Shown: positions 44,995 to 57,236, counted from the first letter of the stretch. The stretch: DNA of 64,000 nt from Deuterostichococcus epilithicus (GCA_033439295.1 JAVTLE010000010.1:434001-498000), one strand, 5' to 3'. Notes: generated from the letters alone by a model not told the origin. A program made the numbers and translations.

Positions 44995-47900
44995 TCAAGC
45001 ACCCGTGTTCAGGCGGATGTAGGGGTAGGCAAAGGCGTCGCGTCGCGGCCTATTGCTGGCAACGACGCCGCCGCCGCAGCCGGCCCGCACCAAGTTGATC
45101 TGTCGCAGCTGCGGCAGGCAGCACAGGGCCTCCATGCCCCTGCAGCAGGACGACCAAAACCAAGGTCCGGCGTTTGGACGTCACTCAAAGGCAGCTGACA
45201 GCACAATCCACTATCGCAGCTCAGCCAAGAGCAGCACGGGTTTGCCGTCATCTGCTCCGCGGCCAACGGTGCAGTAGCTTGTTCTCATGGGGCAAAGATG
45301 GGGCACTGAAGCAAAGACAACGCAGCTAAAGGCGAAGCCGGAGTGAGCTACAGAGCTGCCTAAGATAGACACAATTGTCACACGGAGGTTCAGGCTGAAC
45401 GATGCTGCGAGGACACGCCTTGGGGTGACTCGTGGGCACCATCTCAAGGCCAGCTTCCGCAACCGCTGCAGGCGCGTCAGCTGCTGCAGGCCGGCGTCTG
45501 TCACCTTGGATTTCTGGAGATCCACCCCAGTGAGACCGGTCAGCGCTTCGACTGCCGCCATGGACGCCACCGACATGCGCAGAAGGTTGCCGCCAAGGCA
45601 CAGCGCTTGCAGGCGCGGCGCTGCAGTCAGTGACTGCAGCCCCTCTACCGGAGCCTGGTAGCAAACGTGTCAAGTCATCGTCAAACTCCCTCAATCTTGC
45701 ACTGCTCCCAGATGTTCCCTGACAGCGCACTTTCAAGCCACAATTTACAGGCTTTGAGACTTCTTTGCTGAGGAACTTTCGCTCTTGATTGGTATGCTGG
45801 CTCCTTGAAACTGCCACTTGCGCCAGCTGCCCTCGTCTTGTGGCAAGTAATGAGCTGGTGCAGTCGGAATCGCGAGAGCTGCCTGGCAGCACCCTCACCG
45901 GCGTGCTGTCATACATGGTGCCGTACAGGTTGAGACATGTGAGCCCCGTCGCCAGCGCCAGCGCCGTCATGCCACTGGTTTCAAAGCCATATCTCAAACT
46001 CGCGCTGAACTCTCCAAGGCCGGTACTGATGCCAGGCAGGCGAGCGCGTCAAAGGGCAGACCGATCTCGCTGGCGCACAGCACCTTGAGCACCGTGAGGC
46101 GCTGCTGCATCTCGGAGCAGGTTCTGCGGCGCAACAATCACGCTCTCGCTCTGTTCATGAGGCTTGCCATATTTGAATAATAGTGACTGCCATCATGCAA
46201 ACCGGCCTGTTGGTTCGTACGTAGCAGGGCAAGGTTCAATGTTCCACTCCGTCCTTCACTTCACAGTAGTGATCCTCCGAGCCTTGATGCGCAGTCAACT
46301 GTACACATTAGCACGACCCAAACTGATGGCACGAAGGAAATGAAGGGTGCATCTGCATCTCGTATTCATGCGTCTGCGGGAACTCACCGCACTGTCACAG
46401 CGTCTTGGCAGCCGCTGATATCGAGGCTGGTCAGCGCTGGGAAACGGCAAACGATGTCCAGCAGGCCGGCTTCCGACAGAGACGATGTGCCGCTGAGATC
46501 CAGACACTGCAGGCGGTCGTGCGGCCACTGCGCCGTGCATGGACGCAGGTCCTGCACCTGCGGCAAACGGTGCAGCATCTGCCACCTCGCCGCCCAAAAT
46601 TGTGCATGCTCGCAAACTATGATTTGCTCAAAATAATAACTCTGATATATCCGCTCCAGACCGCAATACAATCATCCCTTATGTGACATTGCTGTTGGCA
46701 CATCCAGTCTGACATACGTACAGCATGCATAGCCCCCAGTGCATCTGCAGGATATGCGACAGAGGGTCACGCTGCGGCACCTTTGATCACTCGGCATTTG
46801 GCGAAGCTTACGGCAGTGCGTGAGGGCGGTCAGGCCCGCAGCGCCGACAAGCCAGTCCAACTTTAACCGTGCCGCACTGCTGAAATAGCCAAAATTTTAC
46901 AAACAGCTCCTCAAGGACTGTCAGGCGCTTCAATATTGCAGCAGGGCCGGCGCCTGCAGAGAGTCTTGTATTTGTTATTTTGGCAGTGATCCTGCAGTCA
47001 CCAGACAGGTATCCCGATTTTCGTCAAATTCTGAGATATATATCTCCCCAATCTCAAGAAATTAACGTGAGGCAGCTGATGGGAATTACGGGTCTTGAGG
47101 CGAGATAAGAGAATATCAGACGAGATTCGGTTTGCATGCGACAGTGTGTTTGTACCGTTCAGGCGGGTCGAAAGCGCCATTCCATCCAGGTGCAGCACCC
47201 GCAGCTGCGTCATCGCCGCCAGCACCGCAGCGAGTGGCACAAGCTGCACGGTGCAGCACTCGGTCAGCACCTGCCGCGTCACCGCCGTCAGGCCTGACAG
47301 CCCTTCACCTGTCAGCGAGCTGGAGTCTGTCAGGTCCAGGTCGGAGAGCGATGGGCATGTCTGCCCGATGCACCATACTGTCTGCACGCAGGAGCACATA
47401 CACCTTGGGTAAAAGCTCGATAGCTTGCATCGAGGCGAACCAACCCAGAAAATTCAGCTGATCACCAGAAAATTCAGTATGCATGCGCGAATCAAGCATG
47501 TGCACATTATCGAGTGAGGCATGCAATGATAACCAAGACTTGGGGCATGCCCACTAACGGCAGCCCACCCTGCTCGCATTGAAATTGAGACCAGCGCGCA
47601 AAGATGTGTCAGCTCGCAAAGATAGCGCAGCCCGCTGGTGGATAGCCTTGCTCGGCCAAGGTCCAGGCTAGTTAGCAGCGGCTGCAGTGGAGCCAGCTGC
47701 GCCAGGCAGGTGCTGGTCTGTGAGGCTGTTGCCATCGTGAAAGGTCAACTCCTGTGACCGGGGCACACGAATCGATCAGGCGCTGCCTACTGATCCCTTC
47801 GTCCACTACTGCTGCTCGACTCCAACCAATCAGCTGCTGCCATCGCATATGCTCAGGCCCGTGCTGCGATACAGACACATAGCTGTACTCCATTCTGTAT

Positions 47901-48575
47901 ACAAGCAAACACGTGACACACCTGCAGTGCCGTCAGGGCCGCGATACCAAGACACGCGCCTTTTGTGGGGGACAGACACCTGCTTCGCGAAACCGATTCC
48001 TTGTTTTAGCTCTGCGAGATCGTGTTGTAAGGAAAGGCGATTTTCTGTATTAGGCATCACACACACACCGCGCCCTACTGGACTGCAGTGGGCTGGACCA
48101 AGGCCATGCCAGCAGCAAGAGTGTCTGTATCACCTCAGGGCGCCCAGGTGCAACCGCGTCATTCCAGGCAGGTGCTGCCGTTGGAGGGCGGCAGCAGAGA
48201 CCTTGTCGTACTGAGCCGCGTTGCTCAGGTCACACACTTGCTGGGAATGCTGCAGCGGGCTCCGCTTTGTGCAGGCTGCTTGGCTGCAGCGGGCCGTGCC
48301 AGCTCTCTCCCACGGCGACGCGCAAGCAGCGGTTGACTAGCCGCAGCAACGCTAGATCCCGAGGCTGCGACCCAGACTCCCTGAGCGCCAGCAAGTGTGC
48401 GTGCTCTAGTGAAGGGCAGCTCCGGCGACTCTAGCAGACTGTGCCGGCAGGAACACTCGGTCAATGTCCACTTGACGATTGCGAGCACAATGAGCAGCTG
48501 CATTTCCGCCGGCAAAGCCTGGAAGCCCGCGGCAGGTACCCATATGGCTTCAGGGTTCGGCCCCAGATCAGCCAT
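44995..48575 (-). CDS. Leucine-rich-repeat protein with F-box-like start
   Basis: Exon 1 (48477-48575) starts MADLGPNPEAIWVPAAGFQA and continues LPAEMQLLIVLAI, like the first helix of an F-box. Exon 2 (48134-48240) gives VCDLSNAAQYDKVSAAALQR and GMTRLHLGALR. LRR-type exons follow at about 47590-47725 (LLTSLDLGRARLSTSGLRYL), 47190-47380 (LSDLDLTDSSSLTGEGLSGL), 46390-46600 (LQCLDLSGTSSLSEAGLLDI), 46020-46125, 45890-45990 (GLTCLNLYGTMYD) and 45400-45660 (LTGVDLQKSKVTDAGLQQLT). The last exon (44995 to about 45150) ends at TGA. The LxxLDLSxT-LSxxGLxxL pattern is the cysteine-containing/AMN1-like LRR class typical of F-box LRR substrate receptors. A ubiquitin-ligase role is inference; the F-box is only partly visible. 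Internal boundaries are approximate. Confidence 0.8.
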
Positions 48576-49166
48576 GCCTTTTATTTTGTTGCAGCAGTTC
48601 CGCGAGGGTCCGAGGAGGTCGCGAGACGGGCAGTGATGCGGAGACGTCGGAGCAGCCGTTATGGCAAGAGTTCAGCAAAGTGTGGACAATGGACTGGGGC
48701 ACGAGGCAATTGCACGCGTGCTTCCGCCTGCAAGTGCATAACCGGATTGCGCAAGCCCGTGGATTCGCTGTTTGGCGGGGCTCATGACGTCAGCGCAGGG
48801 TTTTGAGAGCATCAGGCACTCACCCGCAAGCAGAAGCTGGCATTCACCCCACGAAACGGCGTCGTTATGCCCACATTTCAACCGGATTTGACTTGAAGGA
48901 GTGGTTTGCTTTTGAGTACCGCGGCAGTTCCCCCTGTGCAATTGCGTCACTCACCTCATATCAGTTGCAGGAGTGACAATTTCCACCGCTATGCTTCGGT
49001 TCAATGACGCAGGTTAAGCCGCAGACCCTCTCGCAGACCCCCTAGAACTTCACGCAACAGTTTTTGTGCTGTTAGACTGCTCGCCAGACTGGCGGTCACT
49101 AGGCCTGAGAGGTTGCGCATAAACTGGAGCGGCTTCAGATCATCTTACAGGGAAGCCTTGAGCAGC
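48576..49166. other. Intergenic, divergent promoter region
   Basis: Between the LRR gene start (48575, -) and the YVH1 start (49167, +). Both genes are read outward. I see no exon or clear regulatory motif. Confidence 0.4.
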
Positions 49167-52100
49167 ATGTCGGTGGGAGGCTCTGTCCAGGGCCAGGCGC
49201 CGGATGAAGTGCGGCCAGGTGAGGGATGGTCTCTCTGCAATGTTGTAACTGCCATGCATTTCAGCGCACCGCCAGCTCAGGTGCTGCTGCATTCGAAATC
49301 TGCAATTGCTGCAGAAGCCCAATCAAGTGAAGTCGCCACAGGATGATTTGTCACGCATGATCGAACGTCAGCGGTCTTCAGGCATCAATACAGGTTTGCA
49401 ACTGCCACTCACCTTAATCCAGTCCTCTCCGCCGATGCAGGCCTGTTCCTGGGCGGCTACTATGCGCTGTCGCACGTGGCGGAGCTGGGTGTGACGCACA
49501 TCTTGTCCGTCGTCAATGGCGAGATGAGCCGCAACATGTGTGCCGAGCTGCTGGGCGCTAACACGCAACCAATCGTGCGACACCATGTGGACCTGCAGGA
49601 TGTGGAAACTTCCAACCTGCTGGTGCGAGACCTACGCCCTACTGAAGAACCCACACGAGAATGTGCTGCGCCTTGACATGAAGTTGACATGAAGCAACCA
49701 GCCACCTTGTGGCACATGTGCTTGCGCCACCGGTCTGGCGGCAATGGCAGTGTGTTCCTGGCGGCCTGACATGCGCATAGTGGCTCGCATTCCATCCTCT
49801 TGCTCTCTTGCGCGCAGTCGCACCTGCCGGGCTGCATTGACTTCATCTCCAAGGCGCTGGCCGGTGGCGGCAAGGTGCTGGTGCACTGCGCCGCCGGCGT
49901 GTCACGCTCAGCCACGGTGCGGGCTCTGTGATTGCTCTCGACGAACATCAATTGGATGCACCGAGACTGAGCAAGAAGTTGCAGATATGCTTGCAGCACA
50001 CCGGATCTGGGGGCACATCAGACTGTGTCAGGATATTCGAAGGATCTCACAGCACTGACCACAGCCAGGGTCTTGCGTGTGTGCCATCGCTGGTGTGACT
50101 GGCTATGCAACCACAGGGTGTGCCACATTTACGAGTAAACCCTGTTGTGCCTGCACGATATCGGCATATGCCGAGGGCTTGGTGGCCAAAGGCATTGATG
50201 CGGAGCTGGCTGCACCGAGCACTTGACCGAAACACTCCTGCGAAACCTGTGATGAGCCCTGAAAATCCCTGGAACTCGCAAGCGGTTGACAGCGTACATA
50301 TTGGTGAGCGAGGGCATGGACACAGAGCTGGCCGTACTGTAGCGATTGAGCTACTGTGCAAACCCTGAAGCTCATTTTCACCGCAGACGGTGACGGCGTA
50401 CGTGATGGTGAGCGAGGGCATGGATGCGGAGCTGGCGCTCAAGTACGTGCAGATGAAGCACCCGCCCGCATGGCCCAACCAGGGCTTCCGCTACCAGCTC
50501 AAGCTGTTCGAAGGTGCGCAGCCAGGGCCGCCACCTCCGCCACAAGCTCAATCTCTTTGCAGGTCTTTTCGAAATTGTGCAGGGCCCGGAAATGGCCTCG
50601 GGACGGTCTTGCCGGGGGCTGTGCTGCTGTCGCTGGCAGCGCAGCATGTGATATGAGCCAGGTGAGTCCGGCCCCTCGGAGACTCTGGCGTGACCTAATG
50701 GCGCGGCTGTGTTGCTGGAAGCGCCATTCAGACTGTGGATCTTGCAGATCGTACAGTGTCACCGCAACACGCGCTCAGTCTGGCGCATGTTGCGCGCCAC
50801 AACTGCAGCTTCACGTCCTGGACAGTGGCCGCCAGTTACTGTTGATGCCGGTGTACTCGGATGAACACTTGAACAAACTTTGTTTTTCTGTTCGGCCCAC
50901 AGACACCGGCGGCAAGCCACACTGGGAAGTTTCCGCTGAATTGCCTAGAAGCACTTAAGCCTCAAATCTACTGTCTCGGTCGTCTTCCCTTCTCGATTGA
51001 CAACTAACACCCTGTCTCTGTGTTACTCAACAGATATGGGCTGCAAGCTGGATCCGGAGTACCCGCCCTATAAGCGCTTCCTGCTGAACACGATGACGCA
51101 GGACAGCTTTGGCGGCCAGGCGGCGCTGCCTGCGCCGAGCGAAAAGGACAACCAGAAGCAGGTGCTGTCCGGCATGGCCGCCCTGCTGTCACCAAGCCCG
51201 AGCCAGAGCAGCTGCCTGCCAGCGCCAAGCCGCAAATGCATCCCGTGCTGTGGCTAAGCATGGCTGTTCAGTGCTGTGGCTGTTCAGAAGAGGCCTTTCG
51301 GTCTGTGACACTGCAGCAGGGGCTCCCACACTCCAGCATCCAGTTTCAAGTTGTATCCTTCTCAAGAGAGAGAGAATGTTGAGGCGAACGGTGACTCCGG
51401 CAGACGACTTACCGGTGCCGCAAGTGCCGCTCGCTGCTGCTGACGTCTGCAAACGTCGTGGACGCGGAGGCGGGCCCCAGCGAGGACGCCGGCGACTGGC
51501 GCTCCCGCTACTCCGGCGGCGACGCCAACGGTGAGCTTGCCAGCTTGTCGGTCTGATGATGGCAGTCCGCTAGCAGCGGATGATGGTGGTTTTCATGACG
51601 GTATCGGTTGAGCCATGCGCCTGTAGTGACGCAGGCCTTTCGAGGAACTTTCGTGGGACAAACCCTATGGGACGCAAATGTCCTACTACATGTCTGCAGT
51701 GGGCCTTGGAGAGTGCTATTGGAGGTCAATAACACGATGGAGGCTAAGGCTCCATGGAAGCAGCCAGCAACCAAATATTCTTTCTATTGGTGCTAGGCGC
51801 AGGCGAGCAGCGGGCGGAGGCGACGGCGCTCTTTGTGGAGCCGCTGCGCTGGATGGACGGCGTGCTGGGGGAGGTGCAGGGCAAGCTCAACTGCCCCAAG
51901 TGAGCGTCCGCCTGATTGTTCATGTTGTTCAAGTTGCTCGCAAGCTGGCCCCCAGGGGCTTGCATCATGTAGCAGTCGGCCCACTGACGATGTGCCAAGA
52001 GCGCTACCCCACAGCGCATAAACTGTCTGGGAGGCGAACGGCAGCTGTCGAGTCGTTCACCGTTTACCCCGTCTGCACTGGCCCTGCACAGCTCCTACGC

Positions 52101-53072
52101 TCCTCTCCGGCAGCGAAAAGTATTTCTGCAGACTGATCATTGAGCACAGTCAGCCTTGTTGGTGCGGAGGATCATCACTTGGCTGCCGATATTGGTTTAG
52201 TGTTTCTGTCAATAGTGAAACCTTTCTTGTCTGCAGGTGCGCGGCGCGGCTGGGCACCTTCAACTGGTCCGGCATGCAGAGCAGCACCGGCAGGTGGGCA
52301 GCCTCTCCTCTCCTCCCCTCACTAATGAGTGGCGCATGCCAGGTCCCTCGATACTGCATGTCTGCAGCATGCGAGATCGAGAGGCACATGATGCTCCCGG
52401 TGTCCTGGAGCGCCGCCGTGGTGCTCAAAAGCGCCACCACACACCCCCGGCTCGGCTGCTGCTCTGCAGGCGACACAGTCTGCTGCTGCTACTACTGACT
52501 TCGAGATGGTGTTTGTGTCCTGCTGCGCTGATAGGTGGGTGACCCCCGCCTTCCAGCTGAATGCATCCCGACTGGACGCCGAGGCACCCGGCGGCCTGGC
52601 GGCGCTGGCGGGCCTGCGCATCGCGCAGCCGCGCAGCGGTGGCCAGCCAGTGCAGCTGCCAGCGGCCGCCGGCCCGCCCGAGGCGGCGGCCGCAGGCGCC
52701 GCTCTGGACGCGGAGCGCGCCAAGCAGGCGCAGCGTCCAGCTGCAATACCGGCTGCAGTGGAGCAGCCGTCCGCCGCTGCTCTGGACGCAAAAGCGCAGC
52801 CGCCAGTGGTACCTCCGACTGCGCAGCACCCCAGCTCGCATGCAGGCTCACGGCCGTCGCCGGCCGCACAGCCGCAGGTGCCGCAAACGGATGGTACGGC
52901 GGCGGCCGCGGCGCAGAAGGCGGGCGAGTCCCACCCCAATGGTGTAGGAGGTGCGGCATCCGGTCCAGCTGCGGAGAAACCGGAGGTGGCAATGAGAGCG
53001 CAGGCATTGGCGGACGCAGCAGAGGCCGCCGCGGCGGTCGCCCACGCTGCAAAGCAGACTCGCACGATTTGA
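49167..53072 (+). CDS. YVH1: YVH1/DUSP12-type dual-specificity phosphatase with zinc domain
   Basis: Exons 49167-49218, 49441-49622, 49818-49916, 50387-50513, 51034-51161, 51404-51530, 51803-51899, 52237-52293 and 52535-53072 chain in phase, giving about 470 residues. The phosphatase domain has GLFLGGYYALSHVAELGVTH, ILSVVNGE and the active-site loop VLVHCAAGVSRSAT (HCxxGxSRS), then MKHPPAWPNQGFRYQLKLFE. The C-terminal part has YRCRKCRSLLLTSANVV, ALFVEPLRWM, GKLNCPKCAARLGTFNWSGM and WVTPAFQLNASRLD, as in YVH1/DUSP12. YVH1 acts in 60S ribosome maturation, where the zinc domain matters. Here two cysteine positions appear changed (SSTG where CSCG is usual, and Ala before LFVEP). The end is a long Ala/Gln-rich extension. 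Intron 3 holds two decayed exon copies. The end of exon 5 (51161) is the in-phase choice; the frame stays open past it. Confidence 0.94.
50161..50220 (+). repeat. Decayed copy 1 of YVH1 exon 50387-50513 5' end
   Basis: Contains GGCATTGATGCGGAGCTGGC against GGCATGGATGCGGAGCTGGC in the exon. Reading: AEGLVAKGIDAELAA against YVMVSEGMDAELAL. It lies in the intron 5' of the exon. Confidence 0.72.
50282..50338 (+). repeat. Decayed copy 2 of YVH1 exon 50387-50513 5' end
   Basis: Very close to the exon start. ACAGCGTACATATTGGTGAG followed by CGAGGGCATGGACACAGAGC aligns with ACGGCGTACGTGATGGTGAG followed by CGAGGGCATGGATGCGGAGC. Reading: TAYILVSEGMDTELAV against TAYVMVSEGMDAELAL. It lies about 50 bases before the real acceptor. 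Confidence 0.92.
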
Positions 53073-53664
53073 TGATTTTGTCAGCGCGAGGTGGCAGTGT
53101 AGTGCGGAGTCCCCGGAGCTGATCCATAGGTGCCAGGCTTCTGGCAGTCGAAGGAATGCGGCAAGCTGGGGCCGCTGGGGCTGGGGGGAATCACGCCAAC
53201 AGGCGCCAGAATGCATTGGACGTGCACTCGATGGAAGTGCGCTGCCTGCGGTGACAGTAAGATCAGGGTCGACAAGGCACAACCTTTGCCTTGCCAGGAT
53301 TGTGCTCTGCGTGATCTCGACTGGCTGGCATTGCTTCAAAGAGACATAAAGCAAGGTCAGATGCGTCTTAAATCTGTTCCTTGCGCACCATCTCCCAAAA
53401 CCGCTCTATATGTCTAGTGTCGATAGCACCTGGCAGCGCCAGACTCGGCCGCAAACACGGTTCCAATTTGCAGCAAGCCTCTCTTTCGGAAAATGGCGTG
53501 GCGGGGCTCGGCAATGGCGGCGGCGGCAGCGGCGCAGCTCACGTGACATGCTATAGATCGTGAAAGCACCAACGAATGACACGCTTCTGCTGATGCTGTG
53601 TGTGCAGCTCGCGTAAGCAAGAACTGCGTGTGCAGCTCGCAGCTCCTTTCCAGCCTGGGCGCCG
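53073..53664. other. Intergenic, convergent gene ends with short repeats
   Basis: Between the YVH1 stop (+) and the histidine-phosphatase stop (-). The part 53590-53664 carries repeated copies of the neighbouring exon's end (listed separately). I see no other coding signal. The frame 53130-53417 (+) has several Cys but no splice support. Confidence 0.45.
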
Positions 53665-53700
53665 CTAAAGGTATTGCGTGTGTAGCTCGCAGTTCTTGAG
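53595..53700 (-). repeat. Repeated copies of the PGAM-like terminal exon end
   Basis: The terminal exon ends (minus strand) with AACTGCGAGCTACACACGCA. Just past the stop codon lie further copies: GAGCTGCGAGCTGCACACGC at about 53640, then GCGAGCTGCACACACAGC at about 53605. In the exon this encodes NCELHTQYL. In the copies it reads SCELHTQFL and a shorter piece. Confidence 0.85.
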
Positions 53701-56681
53701 GGTGGGGCCGCGGCCAGCGGACACGAACTCCCGAAACAGCGTCGCATGCCCGATGCACACGATGACCTTGTGCGGCTGCGCCTCCAGCAGCTTGCGCAGC
53801 CTGCCCACCCGCACCTGTACAGGCAACACCGCGAAAGTGTGCTGGAACCTCAATTTCAATGATTGCATGGTCTGATGCAGACTATCGAACCTGAATGTCT
53901 GAAACCCTGTGTGAACCTTGGATTACATGCTGGCCGGCAATGCCAGTAGCGCGGCTCTCGCCGCCCACAGGATGAGGTTCTACATGCGCGCCGCAGCCCC
54001 CGCAGAGGTGCCGTCCCGCCTTGTGAACCTGGAGGAACAAGGGATCGGCGGCCCACCCGCAGGGCGGCGTGCGACTCGTGCGCGCCCATGCGGCCCTGCG
54101 CGGCGCAGTTCGCGTCCGGCCGATGCCACCACCGCTCCGGCAGGGCCGCCAGGTGCGGAGCCAGCTGCAGGAAGCAGAGGTGGTAACGGAAGCTGTCACG
54201 AGCTGAGCTTCGGCGACCAGAACAGCGAACAAGCTGTGCGATTGGAGTCAGACTGGAATCAAATCCCGCATGTGCAGACGCAGCCACGTGGCCGCAGGCT
54301 AGGCTCAGGAAGCACCCATCAAGGTACCACGAAGCACCAAGGGGAAGCACCATGGGGAAGTCCTTCCGCAGCTGGGAGGCCGGGGAGCCGACATCGCCGG
54401 AGGTCGCACAGTGCTCCGCCAGCTCCCTGCAGGACAGCGCAGGGCGTCAAGCAGCCATGCCACTCTCGACAGCATGCGCGTGAGACCTGCATGGTAGCGC
54501 ACCCCGCAATCCAAACCTTGCCGGCGGACCCTGCCGGTGCGCCGAACCTCACAAGCATGGCCTGTCGCCTGGCAGTGGGCGCCTGCAGCTGGTCGCCGTA
54601 TCACTGGACGACTCCCGTCTGGCATGGACCCGTTGTCAGAATTTGCGCCATGTAATGAAGGACGCGAGAGATCCTCGACGCACCTGGTGATGACGACCTG
54701 AGGCGCGCCGGCGGCGGCGGTGCCATCCTCGCGCAGCCGCCCGGCCGTCGGACACGCCAGTAGGAACGTCTCCATCGAGCGGCTGAGCGGGGACAGCACA
54801 TACAGTGCCTCCTGGAGGGCAGCAGATGACTGGAGCTTGAGTCGGAAGACAAATGAGCTTCGTGAGTCAAAGTTCAGCGCAGAGGTGCCTCTCCCGCCCG
54901 CCAAGCAATACCTGCAGGGGACACCACTGGTCAACAGGAGGCTGCCTGCACCGGAGCATGCCGGCCACCATTCCTTTCGTACTTCCGCAGGTTGCTGCGA
55001 GTCTTCTGCGCGGCATAAGATGGTGCGCACGGTGCCCTCGGGCGTGGCAATCTGCTGGAAGCAGCCCTGCCATGGATCATCGAGAGCACGGCAGCGCACC
55101 CGTGTGTTGGACATCTTGCACAGCTTTGCCCGCAGGTCCCTCGCCTGCAAAAGACTGTGTCTGTGCTTGAGTCTTGGCAGGTGCACGCAAGTACACGCCA
55201 GATTGCCAGTGCAAGGGCGAGCAGCATGGCGGTTGGGGTCATGCTATCAGGATCGGCACAGGGTATGGCAGCCACGCGCCTGCTGCTTGCCGATCGCCGT
55301 CAGCCTCGCGTCAAAGATGGTAGGGTCCGCAAAGCTGCGCGCATCGGCGGTGGCGGCATTGAACGCCGACTGCCCGTGCCGTATTAGATGAAGCACCTGC
55401 AGGCAGACAGGCAGTCTCAGGCGCTTGTACGATGCTGTGGTTGGGAAGCTGGCTCATCCTGTGGTGCTCTCAACTGTTGACGTCGGTTTGCACCGTCCTA
55501 TACTGAGCTGCATCGTCCTAAATCACATGAATAGTAACGGCACGTGCAGCTGTGCCAGCAGGATTGGCACTGCAGGCACTCCCTTGTCATGGCGCCCGCT
55601 AAAGCTGGGAGCGGGCCCGCTTCTGGGTCATAGGCACTTCCAGATAAAGTCCTTGCTTCTGCGGCGTGCATCATGCACAACAGCACTTCATAAGTGCGGC
55701 CGCACGGCCGCGGGGAACGCGCCACAGGCCGCTCACCTTGCGCTGGTTCTTCGGCTTGAAGATGCCGAAGAGCTGCTTGCCGGCCGACGCCTGGGACGCA
55801 ATGACGTCGCAGCCCGGCTCGTCCTCTCGGCCGAGCTCCGGGGTGCACACCGCCGAGCCACCGGTGTGCTGCTGCCATGCGATGCGGGGCGTCGCGGCTG
55901 CCGGTGGAGACAGCAGCCCCGCCTTGCCCAGGGGAGATGGGGAGGCCCCCTTGGCAAAGGCTCTTGCCAGCGGTGATGCCGTTTCCCGCCTTGCCGCTGG
56001 CGCAATCGCGCCGGCGTTGCCGCTGCCGCTGCCACCCTGGGAACGCGGCGAGGGCCGTAATGAGCTCCTCGATGGCGGCTCGCCCTGTTCGGGCTCGCTC
56101 TCTGTCTGCAGGTGGCCACTCAAGGAAGCTCGCCATCTTTGTCAAATCCTCAGCATGTGCACATTCTGGGCAGCAGGGCGCTTCGGACTGTTGATATGCA
56201 ATGCCCAGTGATGACCATTCCGAAGTCTCGCGACGGGGTGCGGTTCAATAAATTGCAAGCAGGCACGATTCTTGCTGTCCATCGCAGCCGCCAAGATCAG
56301 CAGTGAGCTCACCTGTGAGGATGGGCACGCCTGCGACTGTGTGCGGGTGTATGCCTGGGAGCACCGTATCGTGAACTCAAACTCGTCCTCCTCGTTCGGA
56401 GGGCTGAGCGGCGCATTGCCTGCAGGGGCCAAAAAGCACGAGACGTCTGGGCATCATCCGCAAGTTGCCAGATTATGGATGGTGTGCGGCGGCAGTTGGT
56501 GTCGGTATCAGCACGCACCGTCCGGCTGCGGCGTCTGCAGGACCTGGGAGCACAGGTGGCGCTCCACCGACTGAAGCTTCCGCTGCACGGAGTCAGATAC
56601 GCCCCCACTTCCCCTTTCCTCCTTCCTCAGGCCCAGGAACCCCAGCGGCGAGTTTGCCGGCGTGACATCAGATGAGGGACC
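53665..56681 (-). CDS. Histidine-phosphatase (phosphoglycerate-mutase-like) protein, 5' end open
   Basis: Exons 56519-56681, 56313-56419, 55737-56105, 55280-55396, 55100-55144, 54684-54811, 54351-54426, 54057-54164 and 53665-53814 chain in phase, giving 420 residues from the first exon seen. The start codon must lie in an exon further upstream that I could not find. The N-terminal about 210 residues are acidic/Ser-rich, including PNEEDEFEFTIRCS and GKQLFGIFKPKNQRK. The catalytic domain starts VLHLIRHGQSAFN (RHG motif) and continues IFDARLTAIGKQQ, YVLSPLSRSMETFLLA and MGAHESHAALR. The second histidine motif is KVIVCIGHATLFREF. The FDARLT and SPLSR pattern fits plant PGM-like proteins rather than glycolytic mutases; substrate unknown. 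The intron after exon 55280-55396 has a GC donor. An additional exon between 53814 and 54057 is possible. Confidence 0.85.
54335..54362 (-). repeat. Tandem micro-duplication across a splice donor
   Basis: On the minus strand the donor CCATG|GTGCTTCCCC is followed at once by a near copy, CCTTG-GTGCTTCG, and then by GATGG-GTGCTTCC. So three GGTGCTTC donor-like units lie in about 45 bases. The first keeps the reading frame to the next exon. Confidence 0.7.
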
Positions 56682-57236
56682 CTGCAAGCGGCATCAAACT
56701 CTGTCGCCATCATGCATACATGCTCACAACGTGCCCAGATGCACTGTTGGGTGGTACTGGTCGCCGCGCACCGGTGCTGCGTCATATTCGGCAGGGTGGG
56801 TACGCTGACGCTTATTGTGTGGTAGGCTGGGACTGTTGCTAGTTGACCGAGGCTGGTAATACCGGTGCATAATGGCGAACGAATGCAAGCCGTTGCTGTG
56901 CGCTTTGTCACACAGTCGCAACGAGCGGCTGCACCTCTGCAGTTCATCTCGGTTGCACATTTTCCCCCTTCAAAATGTAGGTTCAAATTTGGCGCAAAGG
57001 TGGAAGCCGGTTAATCCATATTCACGTTGTGTCGTATTGACCTTGAAAATTTAGCTGCTGTTACCAGCCCCAGCCCCGATCGCACGAAAGCCCTGCTCAA
57101 TCTTGGTGCGTTCCTACTGCTTCGAAGACCCTCATGCTCGGCGACCGCCTGGTTTTCCCTCTTGATCGCATACGATTACAGGCACCAGATTAATCTCCGT
57201 GTGACGGTCGCGTTGCAGTGACGCGGACTTGAGCTC
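56682..57236. other. Divergent promoter region and unplaced first exon
   Basis: Between the first exon seen of the histidine-phosphatase gene (-) and the H2B-like gene start (57237, +). The start codon and first exon of the former should lie here, but I cannot choose one. The part 56750-57060 is AT-richer than the coding regions and is probably promoter. Confidence 0.4.
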
